Source: Martinezella tropici
GTDB taxonomy: Bacteria > Pseudomonadota > Alphaproteobacteria > Rhizobiales > Rhizobiaceae
Direction: 5' to 3'
Length of the DNA stretch: 64,000 nucleotides
NCBI RefSeq assembly: GCF_008370325.1
Contig: NZ_VNIP01000013.1
Span: 1 to 64,000, forward strand
The position numbers and the translations under genes are program-made. Under the pieces are notes generated by a model. The model was given only the letters and a program-made list of their open reading frames with translations, ran no database searches and was not told the DNA's origin. Shown piece after piece: positions 1 to 9,386 of the stretch; within the stretch, counting starts at the first letter, position 1, and every line of letters starts with the position of its first letter.

Positions 1-267
1 CGGCCCCGCCTTGGCGCTTACCCTAGCGTGCTCATTTGAGATTGTGAGCTGACAATTCACCTGCGGGTTGTGCGAATTCATTTGCGTTGATGCGCCAAAG
101 GTTTGGGCGCGGGATTTGCTTGAATAATGTACGCTGAGCATTTGTAGTGACAGTGGTTCGCTTCAAGAGCATACGGTATATCAGTAGTCCTTCGACAGCT
201 ACTCACCCGCGTCCATGGACCTCACTATCCGAACATCGTGCTTTCGCTGGGCGATCGATGCGCATCC
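1..267. other. Left-edge region without a recognised gene
   Basis: No open frame here resembles a protein family I recognise. The stretch lies downstream of the lipoprotein gene at 268-1098, which is transcribed towards it. It may hold a 3' flank or the edge of another element outside the window. Confidence 0.4.
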
Positions 268-1098
268 TTAACATGGGAATCGCCCCCCGTTCTGATAGCA
301 CCAGCGTTGCTCCATCTGTTGCGGTGCCGGATATGGCAATCCCGTCCTCGGGTCAATGTTATCGTATCGATGGTCGATATGAGCCGCGCTCCATGCAGCT
401 TGCTCGGCTTGCTGTTTGGCGAGCGCTTCTCGTTCATTGCCAATATCCGCCTTCTGCGCTGCGTCCACTTCCTTCGTCATGGCGACTAGCCTCGCATATG
501 CAGGATCACGAGCGTCCTGCAACGGTGGAAGCGGAGGAGCCTCAGGCATGAATAGCGTGATACCTGTGTATTTCGGTACCACGGTATTGGAGGGTCGGCC
601 CCAGAATGCCGCCTGATCAATTTCCCACATAGCGGCGTTCAATTGGAGCGCTTGTTCATAGGCGCGATTTACGTCTGTCAATGTAGGCGTTCCTGATGGC
701 TCAGAAAGCGGCTGCACAGAGGGAGGGAGTGTCTGACGTGCGGGCGGATCAATTGCGCGCACCCAGCTCATCGCGGCATTGGAATATTGATACAAAAGCT
801 CCTGATAGGCACCGAGAACCTGTTCGCGACTATGAATGTCAGGATTGGCGGCGATCGTGCGGTACGATGCGAGACTCTTGTCGTAGACAGCCCTGCTGCT
901 CTTTTGCGCCTCTACAAACTGCTGCTGAGGATCAGGAGAGGACACGCCCGTGCACCCAGAAAGGAGCATGCCTGCACTCGCGATTGAAACACACAGTGCC
1001 CACAACGCCGACCGAACCTGGCGCGGCGTTGGGCTGATAGCAGCCGAACTGAGGGAGTTGGTGGCAAACGCAGGGGCGTAAGAGACGGTCTTAGCCAA
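268..1098 (-). CDS. Putative lipoprotein of unknown function
   Basis: This encodes a 276-residue protein. After an N-terminal stretch of about 28 residues there is a hydrophobic segment ending in the lipobox LLSGC, which predicts a signal-peptidase-II-processed lipoprotein anchored in the envelope. The middle is Ala/Gln-rich and probably helical, and no enzyme motif is visible. The predicted start is a TTG preceded by AAAGGATA, so the exact N-terminus is uncertain. It lies 51 nt downstream of the TPR protein at 1150-2193 on the same strand, so the two are probably co-transcribed and may act together at the envelope (inference). I do not recognise the family. Confidence 0.6.
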   Translation of the reverse strand: MAKTVSYAPAFATNSLSSAAISPTPRQVRSALWALCVSIASAGMLLSGCTGVSSPDPQQQFVEAQKSSRAVYDKSLASYRTIAANPDIHSREQVLGAYQELLYQYSNAAMSWVRAIDPPARQTLPPSVQPLSEPSGTPTLTDVNRAYEQALQLNAAMWEIDQAAFWGRPSNTVVPKYTGITLFMPEAPPLPPLQDARDPAYARLVAMTKEVDAAQKADIGNEREALAKQQAEQAAWSAAHIDHRYDNIDPRTGLPYPAPQQMEQRWCYQNGGRFPC

Positions 1099-1149
1099 GG
1101 CGAAATATCCTTTTTGTGCTTTGACGACAGATTGAAGGTGACGGTGGTA

Positions 1150-2193
1150 TCACTCTTTCACGGATTCAATTGCTGACAGCATATTGGTACGGTGGGGATC
1201 ATCGGCAGGCGTCAGTTCGAATGCCTTTTGAAAGTCGGCCAAAGCCGCCTTAAAATCCGATTTGCTGCGGTAAATTTCGCCTCGAATGAAGTAAGACAGG
1301 TTCGAATGATCATTAAGTTCAATCGCGCTATTGAGGTCGCGTAGAGCCTGATCGTTATCGCCCATTTTGAAATACGAAAGGCCTCGATTGGTATAGGCAT
1401 AAGAATAGGACGGATCGCTCTCGATGGCTTTGGTGAAATCCGCAATGGCGCGGTCGAAATTGCCAGTCATGTTGTAGGCATCGCCCCGATCGTTGAGCGC
1501 CCTTATGTTGAGAGGGTTTAGTTGCAGAGCCCGTGTATAATCGTCGATCGCTGCGCCGAAGTTTTCGTCTTTTTCCCGGAGGCCGCCTCGTTCGATATAA
1601 ATGATCTCGAAATTCTGCTGCAACGGGCCTGACAATTCGGGCTTGAGGGCAACCGCCTTGTTGAAGTCGGCCAAAGCCAAATCGTATCTGTTCTCCGCAA
1701 GGTAACCATTGCCGCGTCCGGCATAGGCTTCCGCATATTCCGGCGCCAGTGCAATGGCCATGTTCATATAGTCAATTCTTGCTTCGTGGTCGCCATTGCG
1801 GTCGGCGAGAGTTCCAAGGATGAGATAGGATTCAGGATGGGCGTCAGGCTTCAATTCCACCGCTTTTTTGGCATCAGCAATGGCTTGCTCGTAGGCGGCT
1901 TTCGCAAATTCGGCAACACCACGCCCGGCATAGGCGATGTCGGAATTCGCATCGAACGTTAGCGCTCGGCTGAAGTAATCCTCGGCAAGATCAAGCTCCT
2001 GGTTCTCAAGCTTGATATAGCCGGCGCTACTGTAAGCAAATGATCGATCCAGGGGTGTCTGCGTCACGTCTTGAGCAACGGCCAGGCATGCGGGCAATGT
2101 CGTGGCCGCGTCTTCCCCGCTTATGCATATGTCTTTGGCATATGCGGCGTCTGCGGTGCCGAAAAGTGCAAGCAACAGTACGAACCTTCGCAT
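1150..2193 (-). CDS. Secreted tetratricopeptide-repeat protein
   Basis: The 347-residue product starts with a signal peptide (MRRFVLLLALFGTADAAYA) and then consists almost entirely of TPR units, roughly residues 45-340. They show the usual A/G-Y-x-N/D-R-G spacing, for example AYAGRG, AYTNRG and ALNDRGDAY. TPRs are protein-protein interaction scaffolds, so a periplasmic adaptor role is likely. The ATG at 2193 is preceded by GAGGGA, a good ribosome site. The lipoprotein gene follows 51 nt downstream. No catalytic domain is attached and the partner is unknown. Confidence 0.8.
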   Translation of the reverse strand: MRRFVLLLALFGTADAAYAKDICISGEDAATTLPACLAVAQDVTQTPLDRSFAYSSAGYIKLENQELDLAEDYFSRALTFDANSDIAYAGRGVAEFAKAAYEQAIADAKKAVELKPDAHPESYLILGTLADRNGDHEARIDYMNMAIALAPEYAEAYAGRGNGYLAENRYDLALADFNKAVALKPELSGPLQQNFEIIYIERGGLREKDENFGAAIDDYTRALQLNPLNIRALNDRGDAYNMTGNFDRAIADFTKAIESDPSYSYAYTNRGLSYFKMGDNDQALRDLNSAIELNDHSNLSYFIRGEIYRSKSDFKAALADFQKAFELTPADDPHRTNMLSAIESVKE

Positions 2194-2623
2194 CAATCCC
2201 TCAGAGCCTCAAAAGGAATGCTTGCTCAACGTTGGTATAGGATTTTCATCGAGCGGCAGGGAGTAGCTAGCGTCTGCCGCGATATTCCTCCAGTCGATTC
2301 CTGAAATCCAAACGCTGGTGCACCCGTTGTGGACGATTGTGCACGGGAGGAACTCTTGCTTCACTGCCGAATAACATGATTTGAAATGATCTTGAGCGGA
2401 GATTCTTGAAATGCTGAGCATGAAGTTCGATTGGAGGGACGATTGTCGACATTCACATTGTCTTCAGACGACCGCCCAACCTGCCGGCAGACGGACCTGT
2501 TTCATCGTCTAGGTCGGAGGCGTGAGGCGATCTTTAGGGCAGCATCGTCCGTGGAGTGGTATGCAAAACCTCATGTCGGATGAGCAATCCTCCTCGTTCT
2601 CACATCAAAGTGCTCGCCTTCCG
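2194..2623. other. Intergenic region upstream of the TPR gene and the 2624 lipoprotein gene
   Basis: This is a divergent 430-base spacer between the minus-strand TPR/lipoprotein pair and the plus-strand 2624/2878 pair. It should hold promoters for both. I see no convincing -35/-10 pair, repeat or small gene in it. Confidence 0.4.
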
Positions 2624-2863
2624 ATGAAATTTGCAACCTTGCTTCCGCTTCTAACTCTCCTCTTTCTAGCATCCTGTGCGACCCCGCCGAACGAGGTTGT
2701 GGCCGACCTGTATTCGCCGAGCAAACAGTATCACGGTGAGGTGCGAAAATGCCCAGAGGTCGGCTCGATTGTGCGGGGCGAGGAGGTTCAGGCCACCGTT
2801 TTAGAGGCTGGCAGAGCGACCGTTTTATCGCGGTTTGCTGGTCTTGGAAGCGCCGTCTCGTAG
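2624..2863 (+). CDS. Small putative lipoprotein
   Basis: The 79-residue product starts MKFATLLPLLTLLFLASC, a short signal peptide followed by a lipobox Cys. The mature part is about 60 residues with no known domain. I chose the ATG at 2624 rather than upstream starts in the same frame because it places the signal peptide at the N-terminus. The stop lies 14 nt before the next gene, with an AGGAGG ribosome site at the junction, so both genes are likely one operon. It could be a small envelope stress or inhibitor-type lipoprotein, but nothing proves this. Confidence 0.6.
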   Translation: MKFATLLPLLTLLFLASCATPPNEVVADLYSPSKQYHGEVRKCPEVGSIVRGEEVQATVLEAGRATVLSRFAGLGSAVS

Positions 2864-2877
2864 GAGGAATAACAGCA

Positions 2878-3972
2878 ATGAATTTCTGGCTCAAGGCCTT
2901 TAGCCGTCTCGCACTGGCAGCTTCGGCGGTGTCCATTTCCGTTCTTGCCAATGCTGCCCAACAAAAGAAAGATTGCTTCGGCTTCGATGCCATCGATGAC
3001 GATCCGCTCGCGGCCCGCCTCTACGAGGTCCAGCCGGGTGACAAAGTCGAATTTCAGTGCCCCGAACGCTCGGTCTTCTGCAAGAAAGGCGCTTTTCTTT
3101 TGCCTGGCGATCAAGTTGTCGTCAGCAGGGTCGATGGCGACAAGGCTTGCGCTGAATATCACAGCCCGGCAAAGCGTGCAGACGACGACGAAACCGCTGG
3201 CTGGTTGCCGCTGAATCGGTTGGTTCAAAAGTCGCTCTCCCCTCATTGGGTGGGGCGCTGGGGCGACGGTGACACAACAATCACGGCAAAGCCCCAAAGT
3301 GATAAGATCCGCATCGACGCCAAGGCCGACCTCCAGTTCGGCAACGGCAGAGAAGGCGGCCAGTTTGCTGCGCTTATCGACGGTACGCAGCCTCAGGCTC
3401 AGTTCGGCTACGAGCCTGGCGATGCAGGAAAAAGCGAGAAGCTGCTTCCTTATAAGGACCAGTCTGTCCCCGGCCTTTGCCGGGTAAAAATGAGCCAGCT
3501 CGGGCGCTATCTCGTCGTCGGCGACAACCGCATGTGCGGTGGGATCAACGTCAGCTTTTCTCGGATCTACAGGCGTGTCGACGAGAAGGCATCTTCCGAT
3601 CTAGAGCAGGCAAGGACATCAAAACAGTCAGCAAGTGGAGATGCGACGAATGACTATGGAATTCGTCCCTCCTATCTTGCATGCGCCGGCAAAGCAGGCG
3701 GAATTACCGTCCTAATGCGAGACTGCGTTAACGCAGAATACAAATATCAGGATGAGCGCCTAAACAGCGTTTATCGCACCCTCCTTGCAACGCTAGGAAA
3801 GGGAGCTGCGACACACTTGCGAGACGAGCAGCGAGCCTGGATCGGACAACGTGACAATCAATGCGAGGCCGATAAAGCCGGCGGTACCGCAGAGTTGATC
3901 AACGCTGTAGACTGTGCAGCGCTGGCGACTGCCGAGCGCGCCTGGCAGTTGGAGAGCCGGCTTAGCCGATAG
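2878..3972 (+). CDS. Secreted protein with C-terminal LprI-like lysozyme-inhibitor domain
   Basis: The 364-residue product has a signal peptide (about residues 1-23, ending ANA). The middle region is Cys-containing and SH3-like in character. The C-terminal domain, about residues 265-362, has the pattern of the LprI/DUF1311 family: PSYLAC, then a CVNAEYKYQDERLNSVY helix, DEQRAWIGQRDNQC and a final Cys. Members of that family are periplasmic and some inhibit lysozyme. The ATG at 2878 follows AGGAGG. It is probably translated with the upstream small lipoprotein, which suggests an envelope-protection pair (inference). Confidence 0.72.
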   Translation: MNFWLKAFSRLALAASAVSISVLANAAQQKKDCFGFDAIDDDPLAARLYEVQPGDKVEFQCPERSVFCKKGAFLLPGDQVVVSRVDGDKACAEYHSPAKRADDDETAGWLPLNRLVQKSLSPHWVGRWGDGDTTITAKPQSDKIRIDAKADLQFGNGREGGQFAALIDGTQPQAQFGYEPGDAGKSEKLLPYKDQSVPGLCRVKMSQLGRYLVVGDNRMCGGINVSFSRIYRRVDEKASSDLEQARTSKQSASGDATNDYGIRPSYLACAGKAGGITVLMRDCVNAEYKYQDERLNSVYRTLLATLGKGAATHLRDEQRAWIGQRDNQCEADKAGGTAELINAVDCAALATAERAWQLESRLSR

Positions 3973-4296
3973 GCAAGTTGCGACCCAGCGACGGATCCGC
4001 CCGGCCGGCTTCGTGGGGCGTCAAGAGGGCAGCGTTGCTGTTGTCTTGGGCTGCTGTTAACCCCTCATCCCAGACCGGATTCGGCTCGACAAGTGCTTCT
4101 GGCGCCACCCAGAAGGCAAGGGCAATATTGCCTGCCGGCAACTTCCATCGGTGGAGCGAAGAGGAAGACACGTTGAGTGCAACGAACTGCCCTACTGGGG
4201 CCAGAACAAGATGGGGTGGTTGCCGTCCTCCCCTCACGGCATTGCAATATGCCAAGATGATGTGGTTGTAGCCCACAGGACGGAGAAGACGGCAAA
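3973..4296. other. Flank of an IS110-type remnant
   Basis: There is no gene here. The stretch directly precedes the truncated IS110 transposase and probably contains the left end of that element, but I could not define an end or a recombination site. Confidence 0.35.
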
Positions 4297-4674
4297 ATGA
4301 AAGACACGTTGATCGGGGTGGATCTGGCAAAGAATGTTTTCGTGCTGCACGCAGCAACGATGGCGGGCGAAGTACGGTATCGAAAGAAACTGTCACGAGG
4401 ACAGTTTCTCCGCTTCCTATCGGAACAGCCGCCAGCGATTGTGATTATGGAAGCCTGCGGTAGCGCCCATTACTGGGCCCGTGAATTGGTCAAAGTGGGG
4501 CACGAGGTCAGGCTGATCGCTCCGCAATATGTCCGCCCTTTCGTGAAGCGCCAGAAGAACGACGCCGCTGCCTCGCGCGGAGCTTTGTTCGACGACGGAG
4601 GCGCCCTTGGTCGGCTGATCGGTCGTCCAACCACATCGATGCAGAGCCTCGTCGCAACCGCCTTGCGCGGTTAA
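4297..4674 (+). pseudogene. IS110-family transposase, N-terminal fragment
   Basis: The first 90 or so residues match the DEDD-type transposase N-domain of IS110/IS1111 elements: LIGVDLAKNVFVLHA with the first catalytic Asp, MEACGSAHYWARELVKVGHEV with the Glu, and APQYVRPFVKRQKNDAA. A complete enzyme is about 320-340 residues. Here the frame leaves the family consensus immediately after KNDAA, where DAEAI is expected, and stops after 125 residues. The rest of the domain and the C-terminal Ser motif are missing, so the gene is dead. It marks an old insertion between the LprI-like gene and the SnoaL-like gene. Confidence 0.85.
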
Positions 4675-4811
4675 CGGTACCGGGACGTTATTCCGTCACC
4701 TCGGCTGGTTTCGGGTCGATTAAGCCGCAGGTTGTCAAGGTGGCGGAGACAACGGAGAGGGTTCGCGACAATCGTGCGGATCCTCACGCCAGAGAGGCGC
4801 GGTCTTTGCGC

Positions 4812-5174
4812 CTAGGCCGAGTTGCCGAAGAAACCAGCCATGTAAACGAACCGCCCGGTGTCATCCGGCCTTACAAAGTTGTATCCCGTCGCTACCTTCA
4901 TCCCGTCAGGCCGATGCATGGACCAAATCGTCAGCAACTCGCCGTGATGGATGAAAATCTTCTCCGTCTCGAAGTAAGTGCCTGGCATCTTTTTCTGGAA
5001 GTCCTGAATATGAGCAATGAGACCGGTGCGGCGCTCACCTCGACCTCCAGGATTTGTGAAGACGATATCGTCAGCGACGCTTTGCTGGAGCAACCGTTCC
5101 CGTTCATTGGCGTCGATAGCCCCATAGGCCGCAAGATATGCCTTCCAGTTATTTTTCAACGTTTCAGGGCTCAC
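4812..5174 (-). CDS. SnoaL-like / NTF2-fold protein
   Basis: This is a small 120-residue protein of the NTF2-like superfamily. The N-terminus has the helix pattern TLKNNWKAYLAAYGAID, then VADDIVFTNPGGRGERRTGLIAHIQDF and a final beta-rich half. Such proteins are cone-shaped and act as isomerases, hydrolases or carriers, so the substrate cannot be read from sequence. I prefer the GTG at 5174 because AAGGAT sits about 7 nt upstream. A TTG at 5216 would add 14 residues. It is divergent from the AraC-type regulator at 5268, which may control it. Confidence 0.7.
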   Translation of the reverse strand: MSPETLKNNWKAYLAAYGAIDANERERLLQQSVADDIVFTNPGGRGERRTGLIAHIQDFQKKMPGTYFETEKIFIHHGELLTIWSMHRPDGMKVATGYNFVRPDDTGRFVYMAGFFGNSA

Positions 5175-5250
5175 TTTAAGATCCTTCCAAGTAGCAATAG
5201 CCGCCAAGACCGCCAAGCCACTTGGATGTAGGTCCGATCCGATATACTGT

Positions 5251-5280
5251 CGATAATTGAAAATATATTGTTGATTATCG
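5251..5280. promoter_or_regulatory. Inverted repeat, candidate operator
   Basis: CGATAAT (5251-5257) and ATTATCG (5274-5280) are exact inverted copies separated by 16 AT-rich bases, in the spacer between the SnoaL-like gene and the AraC-type gene. Their position suits a regulator-binding site for the divergent pair. It overlaps the most upstream possible start of the regulator, which hints that translation begins further downstream. Confidence 0.45.
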
Positions 5281-6254
5281 AAAGTCTAAATTTGGCGGAC
5301 GTATTGCTTGACATCGTGCGGATTCTTCGCCCGCGAGCCGTACTCTTCGCCGGTGTCGACGCGTCGGGAGAATGGGCTCTTGGATTCCGTGAGCGCAACG
5401 ACCTTCTCTTCTGTTGGGTGGAACAGGGGCAATGCCTCGTTATTCGGCCAGATCATCAATCGCTCCTGCTCAGGCAGGGAGATTTTCTCCTGATCCGGGC
5501 GTCGACGCCCTTTAGGCTCGCTTCAAGCAGCTCCGCAATTGCTGTCGATAGCGAGAGTGCCGTCACGTCTTCAAAGAGCAAGCGACTTCGGCTCGGCTCC
5601 GGCGACGATCGACAGACGACGCTTCATGCCGGAAAATTCATCGTTTCCACGGCGAACCACGATCTCCTTGAGGAGCTGCTTCCGCAAACTGTGGGAGTCT
5701 CGGCTTCCGACCCGTCCGTCGGGCGGATCCGAGCCCTGCTGGCGATGAACGAAGCGGAAGCCCGCTCGCCTGGCCCGGCGAGCGAATTCGTGATCATACG
5801 GCTGGTCGAGCTGATCCTTGTCGAAATCCTTCGGAGCGGCTTTGCCGGCATAAATGCGGAAAAGAAAGGGCTCCTGGCCGGACTGGCCGATCGATATACG
5901 GAAAGAGCCATCGCCGCGATGCATCGAGATGTCGCACGCAATTGGACTGTCGCCGAACTGGCAAAACTCTGCGGCGTGTCACGAGCGGGTTTCGCCACAA
6001 GATTCAGGCGCGTTTTCGGAGTGGGACCGATCGAGTATTTGCTGCGATGGCGCATCGCATTGGCGAAGGACGAACTCCAGAACGGTACGAAGACGGTCGC
6101 GCAGATCGCGTTTTCCGTAGGATTCGGCTCGTCGAGCGCCTTCAGCTCGGCTTTCACAAGGACAGTCGGCTGTTCCCCCACTCAGTTCGCGCGCGCATGC
6201 GGGACCGAGGCAACCGAGACACTGCAATCTGATCGGACATTGGTCAGGAAATGA
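5268..6254 (+). CDS. AraC-family transcriptional regulator with cupin sensor domain
   Basis: Up to 328 residues. The N-terminal half is an AraC-type cupin (about residues 20-190, containing GEWALGF, FCWVEQGQC and LLLRQGDFLLI). The C-terminal 100 residues form the two-helix-turn-helix AraC domain (WTVAELAKLCGVSRAGFATRF ... VAQIAFSVGFGSSSAFSSAF). The cupin subclass usually senses small hydrophobic or aldehyde-type ligands. Start choice is uncertain: there are only TTG/GTG candidates (5268, 5304, 5316) and no strong ribosome site, and 5268 lies inside an inverted repeat. It is divergent from the SnoaL-like gene, its likely target. Confidence 0.85.
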   Translation: MLIIESLNLADVLLDIVRILRPRAVLFAGVDASGEWALGFRERNDLLFCWVEQGQCLVIRPDHQSLLLRQGDFLLIRASTPFRLASSSSAIAVDSESAVTSSKSKRLRLGSGDDRQTTLHAGKFIVSTANHDLLEELLPQTVGVSASDPSVGRIRALLAMNEAEARSPGPASEFVIIRLVELILVEILRSGFAGINAEKKGLLAGLADRYTERAIAAMHRDVARNWTVAELAKLCGVSRAGFATRFRRVFGVGPIEYLLRWRIALAKDELQNGTKTVAQIAFSVGFGSSSAFSSAFTRTVGCSPTQFARACGTEATETLQSDRTLVRK

Positions 6255-6494
6255 GTGCCAAGGCTGCCGGCATTAAGGGTGGCTATGGTCCGAACCTCAG
6301 GCGGCTCCGAGTCAAACCCTGCCGAAATCGAGAAGCCCCATTGACGATGGTGGCGCCCCGCCGTGCGGGAGCACCAGCGGGGCGCAGCCTCGTTGCCGCT
6401 GGCGCTAACAAGGGTATCTCCAAGGCACGTCGGGATTTGCAGAGGACCTGAGCGATTGTCAATTGGCAACGGCATGCTCTTAGAGCCGGTGCAC

Positions 6495-6902
6495 TCACGC
6501 CCGCTTTTCGATGAGCTCCAGCACCGGCGCGCCGATTAAGGGAGCAAGCCGCTGTTGTATCGCTACGATGTTGGCAAGCGGCCGCCACTGGACCGACATG
6601 CTTGCGATACGGCCGTCCTCGCCGATCCGCATATCGTCCACGCCCGTCACTTCAATACCGCCAGCCCGGATGCGCAGCATCACCGCAGCGCGCTTATCGC
6701 CCGCGATGACCTCTTCTGTCGTAAATGAGTCGACACCCGAATGCAGCACACCCAACACCTTAACGACGGCATCGCGACCAACGAATGGATCGACGACAAA
6801 CGGGCTGAGCAGCACGACGTCGTCACTCAAATGTTCGCCGAGTTTGTCCACCTCGCCGGCGTCCATGGCGTTCAGAAATGGTTCTACATGTCGCATATCC
6901 AT
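6495..6902 (-). CDS. SnoaL-like / NTF2-fold protein
   Basis: The 135-residue protein has the NTF2-like layout of ketosteroid-isomerase relatives: HVEPFLNAMDAGEVDKLGEHLSDDVVLLSPF, then VGRDAVVKVLGVL, with a final helix. The function cannot be assigned more precisely. It is divergently transcribed from the LysR-type regulator at 6990, with an 87-nt spacer that holds a perfect palindrome, so it is the probable target of that regulator. It is related only at the fold level to the proteins at 4812-5174 and 61889-62302. Confidence 0.7.
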   Translation of the reverse strand: MDMRHVEPFLNAMDAGEVDKLGEHLSDDVVLLSPFVVDPFVGRDAVVKVLGVLHSGVDSFTTEEVIAGDKRAAVMLRIRAGGIEVTGVDDMRIGEDGRIASMSVQWRPLANIVAIQQRLAPLIGAPVLELIEKRA

Positions 6903-6981
6903 GCCGATTTTCCTTCTGTTGATTTGGATTAAATCGCATGACGCCTCCCAACCTTGTAGCGCCGGACTAGGAGTGACAGTA

Positions 6982-6996
6982 TTGACACCATGTCAA
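6982..6996. promoter_or_regulatory. Palindrome TTGACA-CCA-TGTCAA over the lysR start
   Basis: This perfect 6+6 inverted repeat has a 3-base centre and covers the ATG of the LysR gene (6990). Its left arm also reads as a -35-like TTGACA. It may be an autoregulatory operator or a hairpin that masks the start codon. Both are inferences. Confidence 0.4.
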
Positions 6997-7913
6997 CACC
7001 AACCCTCAGTACAATTCAGCTGCAATGCTTCGTGCGGATCGTGGACACAGGATCGTTCGCCGAAGCAGGTCGGCAGCTCGGCTTGTCCACATCAGGCATC
7101 TCTAAGACGATCGCACGCTTGGAGGAGATGAGAGGAGTGCGGCTGCTCAATCGCTCGACGCACTCTCTTTCCTTAACACCGGAAGGTGAGGAACTGATCG
7201 GACTTGCCCGTGAAGCGGTTCGCAGCATCGAGCAGGTTGACACAGCCTTGACAACGGCGGCACGAGACGGTGCCCAGGGTCGCGTGCGAGTTAGCGCGCC
7301 AACCGCTTTTCTCAGCGCCTGTCTTGCTCCCCTAACTTCTGCCTTCAGGCTCGCACATCCCGATATCTTGCTCGACTTGCGTGGCAGCGATCACATGATC
7401 GACTTGGCCGAGGATGGGGTGGACATTGTGCTGCGTGCGGGAACTGTAGACGGCATCCCTGGGCATCTCCAGCGGACGCTATTCGACTTTGCGTGGGTCG
7501 CCTGCGCGTCGCCCGCCTATTTGTCCAACCGAGGAGAACCGTCGACGCCCAGTGACTTGTCAAATCACGATCTTATCGGTTTCCGCAACCAACGCACCGG
7601 GGTCGTGGATGCATGGCGCTTTGGCAGTCGCGATGGTGGAGGTTCGGAATTGCGATGGTACCCGAGCCCCGCACTGATCCTCGACGATGCCAATGCCGTT
7701 GCCCGGACAGCAATCGCCGGAGCCGGCATAGCGTGGGCGCCACACTGGCTGGTGGCGGACGCATTGCGGGCCGGCAGCTTGTCCCCCGTGCTTGACGAGT
7801 GGGCATGCGAACCGACAACGATGTGGATGATCCGTCGAAACCATGCGCTTAACCCGACGCGAATGGATCGTGTAATGACGTTCTTCAGGAAGAACGTGGC
7901 GGCATTCTGCTAA
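6990..7913 (+). CDS. LysR-family transcriptional regulator
   Basis: The 307-residue product has the standard LysR layout. An N-terminal winged helix-turn-helix spans residues 5-64 (FVRIVDTGSFAEAGRQLGLS, then SGISKTIARLEEMRGVRLLNRSTHSLSLTPEG). A periplasmic-binding-protein-like effector domain follows (about 90-300, starting GRVRVSAPTAFLS). It belongs to the subgroup often found beside small oxidoreductase or isomerase genes. The divergent SnoaL-like gene is its probable target. The ATG lacks a good ribosome site at usual spacing; AGGAG is about 17 nt upstream. Confidence 0.85.
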   Translation: MSTPTLSTIQLQCFVRIVDTGSFAEAGRQLGLSTSGISKTIARLEEMRGVRLLNRSTHSLSLTPEGEELIGLAREAVRSIEQVDTALTTAARDGAQGRVRVSAPTAFLSACLAPLTSAFRLAHPDILLDLRGSDHMIDLAEDGVDIVLRAGTVDGIPGHLQRTLFDFAWVACASPAYLSNRGEPSTPSDLSNHDLIGFRNQRTGVVDAWRFGSRDGGGSELRWYPSPALILDDANAVARTAIAGAGIAWAPHWLVADALRAGSLSPVLDEWACEPTTMWMIRRNHALNPTRMDRVMTFFRKNVAAFC

Positions 7914-8078
7914 CATTCCGCTTGGATCACCTCGTTGCGGCAGGCCAAACCCAAACCGGAAGCGAGCGCCAGACCTGGACCGCCAACCCCAAGGGGCCTA
8001 CTGAAACCCACGGACATTGCGGGACGGTCATTTGGACGCCGGCAATACTTTCACGAGCCTCGATAGACGTTTCCCGAC

Positions 8079-9386
8079 CTAACCGGGAATGTGATCCGCC
8101 GCATCCAACTCCTTGACGAAGGCGAGTAGGAGCATGCCGAGCCGCGCCGGCTGCTCCTGCTGGATCCAGTGACCGGCGCCATCGATCAGCTCGATGCCAG
8201 CCATCCTCGTTGCCGCCTTCGTCCTCATGAGATCCAACGCGCCCGGCGCCGAATAGGTGCCCCAATCGCTCGTGCCGCCGATGAACAGCGACGGGACATC
8301 GATCGTCTTGCCGGAATACAGGCGCAACTCAGCGTTCAGATCGGGATCGGAAAAGACGCGATACGCCTGCAGGGCCCCCTGAAATCCGGTGCGGCCATAC
8401 TCCTCGGTGTACACTCCAAGTTCCGGCTCGGTGAGCCATTTGCAGGATTGGACCTCGGCGGCGGAAGGTTGGAATGGCGCGACGGTCTCTGGCATCGTCT
8501 TGCCGAGATCCATCACGTAATAAGTGGGCATCTGTGCAAGATCTACCGCGGTTCGCCCCTTCAACGGATACGGCTTGTTTCCCCGCCAGTCGCCGCTCTT
8601 GACGTAGAAAAATGCACGAAGAAACGCGTGCAGGCCTTGAGGGGGGCGCCACAGGTCATCGTTCGCCCGCCGTGAGCTCAGATATTGTTGATAATGCTCT
8701 CTGGGCGGATCGAGCGCCGCTAGCGCCGCTGCCAGCTTTTGGCCCTCATTATTCGGTTGAGCCGGCGGTGCTTCGCTGTCCGCGGTGTCGAACGGAAACG
8801 CCGGCGGACCAGGGAACGGTGCGCTCATCAGCACCACCGAGGGAAAGACGTCAGGTCGGGCGAGCGCGCAATAGGCGGCCACGGGCGAACCGAGATCGTG
8901 CCCGACGAGCATTGCCGTACGCCTATAGCCGAGCGCCGAAACCAATGCGAGAGCGTCGCGCGTCATATTCAAGAGGCCGAAGGGTGCGAGCGGCGAGTCA
9001 TACTCATTCACCCAGCCGGTGGTGCGGCCAAAACCCCGTTGGTCGGGCGCCACTACATGGTATCCAGCGCCAGCCAGGATTGGGATCAGGTGTCGCCAAC
9101 CGTAAGCCAGATCCGGAAAGCCGTGCAGAAGCAGCGCGAGCGGCCGGCCGGGGCTTTCGTAACCGCCCTCGAGAATATGAACGTCCAGGCCGTTGATCCC
9201 ATGGATCATGCGCGAGCGGACGTTCTTGGGGAGCGTTCCCCCGCCGTATGGTGATGTCGTCAAATCAGGTCCTCCTATGGGGTTTGCGCGAGCCGGGCGA
9301 AGTGACGCTGCAGCCAGGGTGGCCGCGGCCATCGCCAGGACGGCTCGTCGGGACATCGATGGTTTGAAACGAATGGGATGACTCAT
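8079..9386 (-). CDS. Tat-exported alpha/beta hydrolase, epoxide-hydrolase-like
   Basis: This is a 435-residue protein. The N-terminus has a twin-arginine signal (SRRAVLAMAAATLAAASLRPARA). The body is an epoxide-hydrolase/haloalkane-dehalogenase-type alpha/beta hydrolase: oxyanion region LLLHGFPDLAYGWRHLI, DQRGFGRT, nucleophile elbow VGHDLGSPVA with Asp as nucleophile, and a C-terminal DGAGHWIQQEQP carrying the catalytic His. The likely reaction is hydrolysis of an epoxide or related ester outside the cytoplasm; the substrate is unknown. A cap domain lies between the elbow and the C-terminus. It stands alone on its strand. Confidence 0.82.
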   Translation of the reverse strand: MSHPIRFKPSMSRRAVLAMAAATLAAASLRPARANPIGGPDLTTSPYGGGTLPKNVRSRMIHGINGLDVHILEGGYESPGRPLALLLHGFPDLAYGWRHLIPILAGAGYHVVAPDQRGFGRTTGWVNEYDSPLAPFGLLNMTRDALALVSALGYRRTAMLVGHDLGSPVAAYCALARPDVFPSVVLMSAPFPGPPAFPFDTADSEAPPAQPNNEGQKLAAALAALDPPREHYQQYLSSRRANDDLWRPPQGLHAFLRAFFYVKSGDWRGNKPYPLKGRTAVDLAQMPTYYVMDLGKTMPETVAPFQPSAAEVQSCKWLTEPELGVYTEEYGRTGFQGALQAYRVFSDPDLNAELRLYSGKTIDVPSLFIGGTSDWGTYSAPGALDLMRTKAATRMAGIELIDGAGHWIQQEQPARLGMLLLAFVKELDAADHIPG

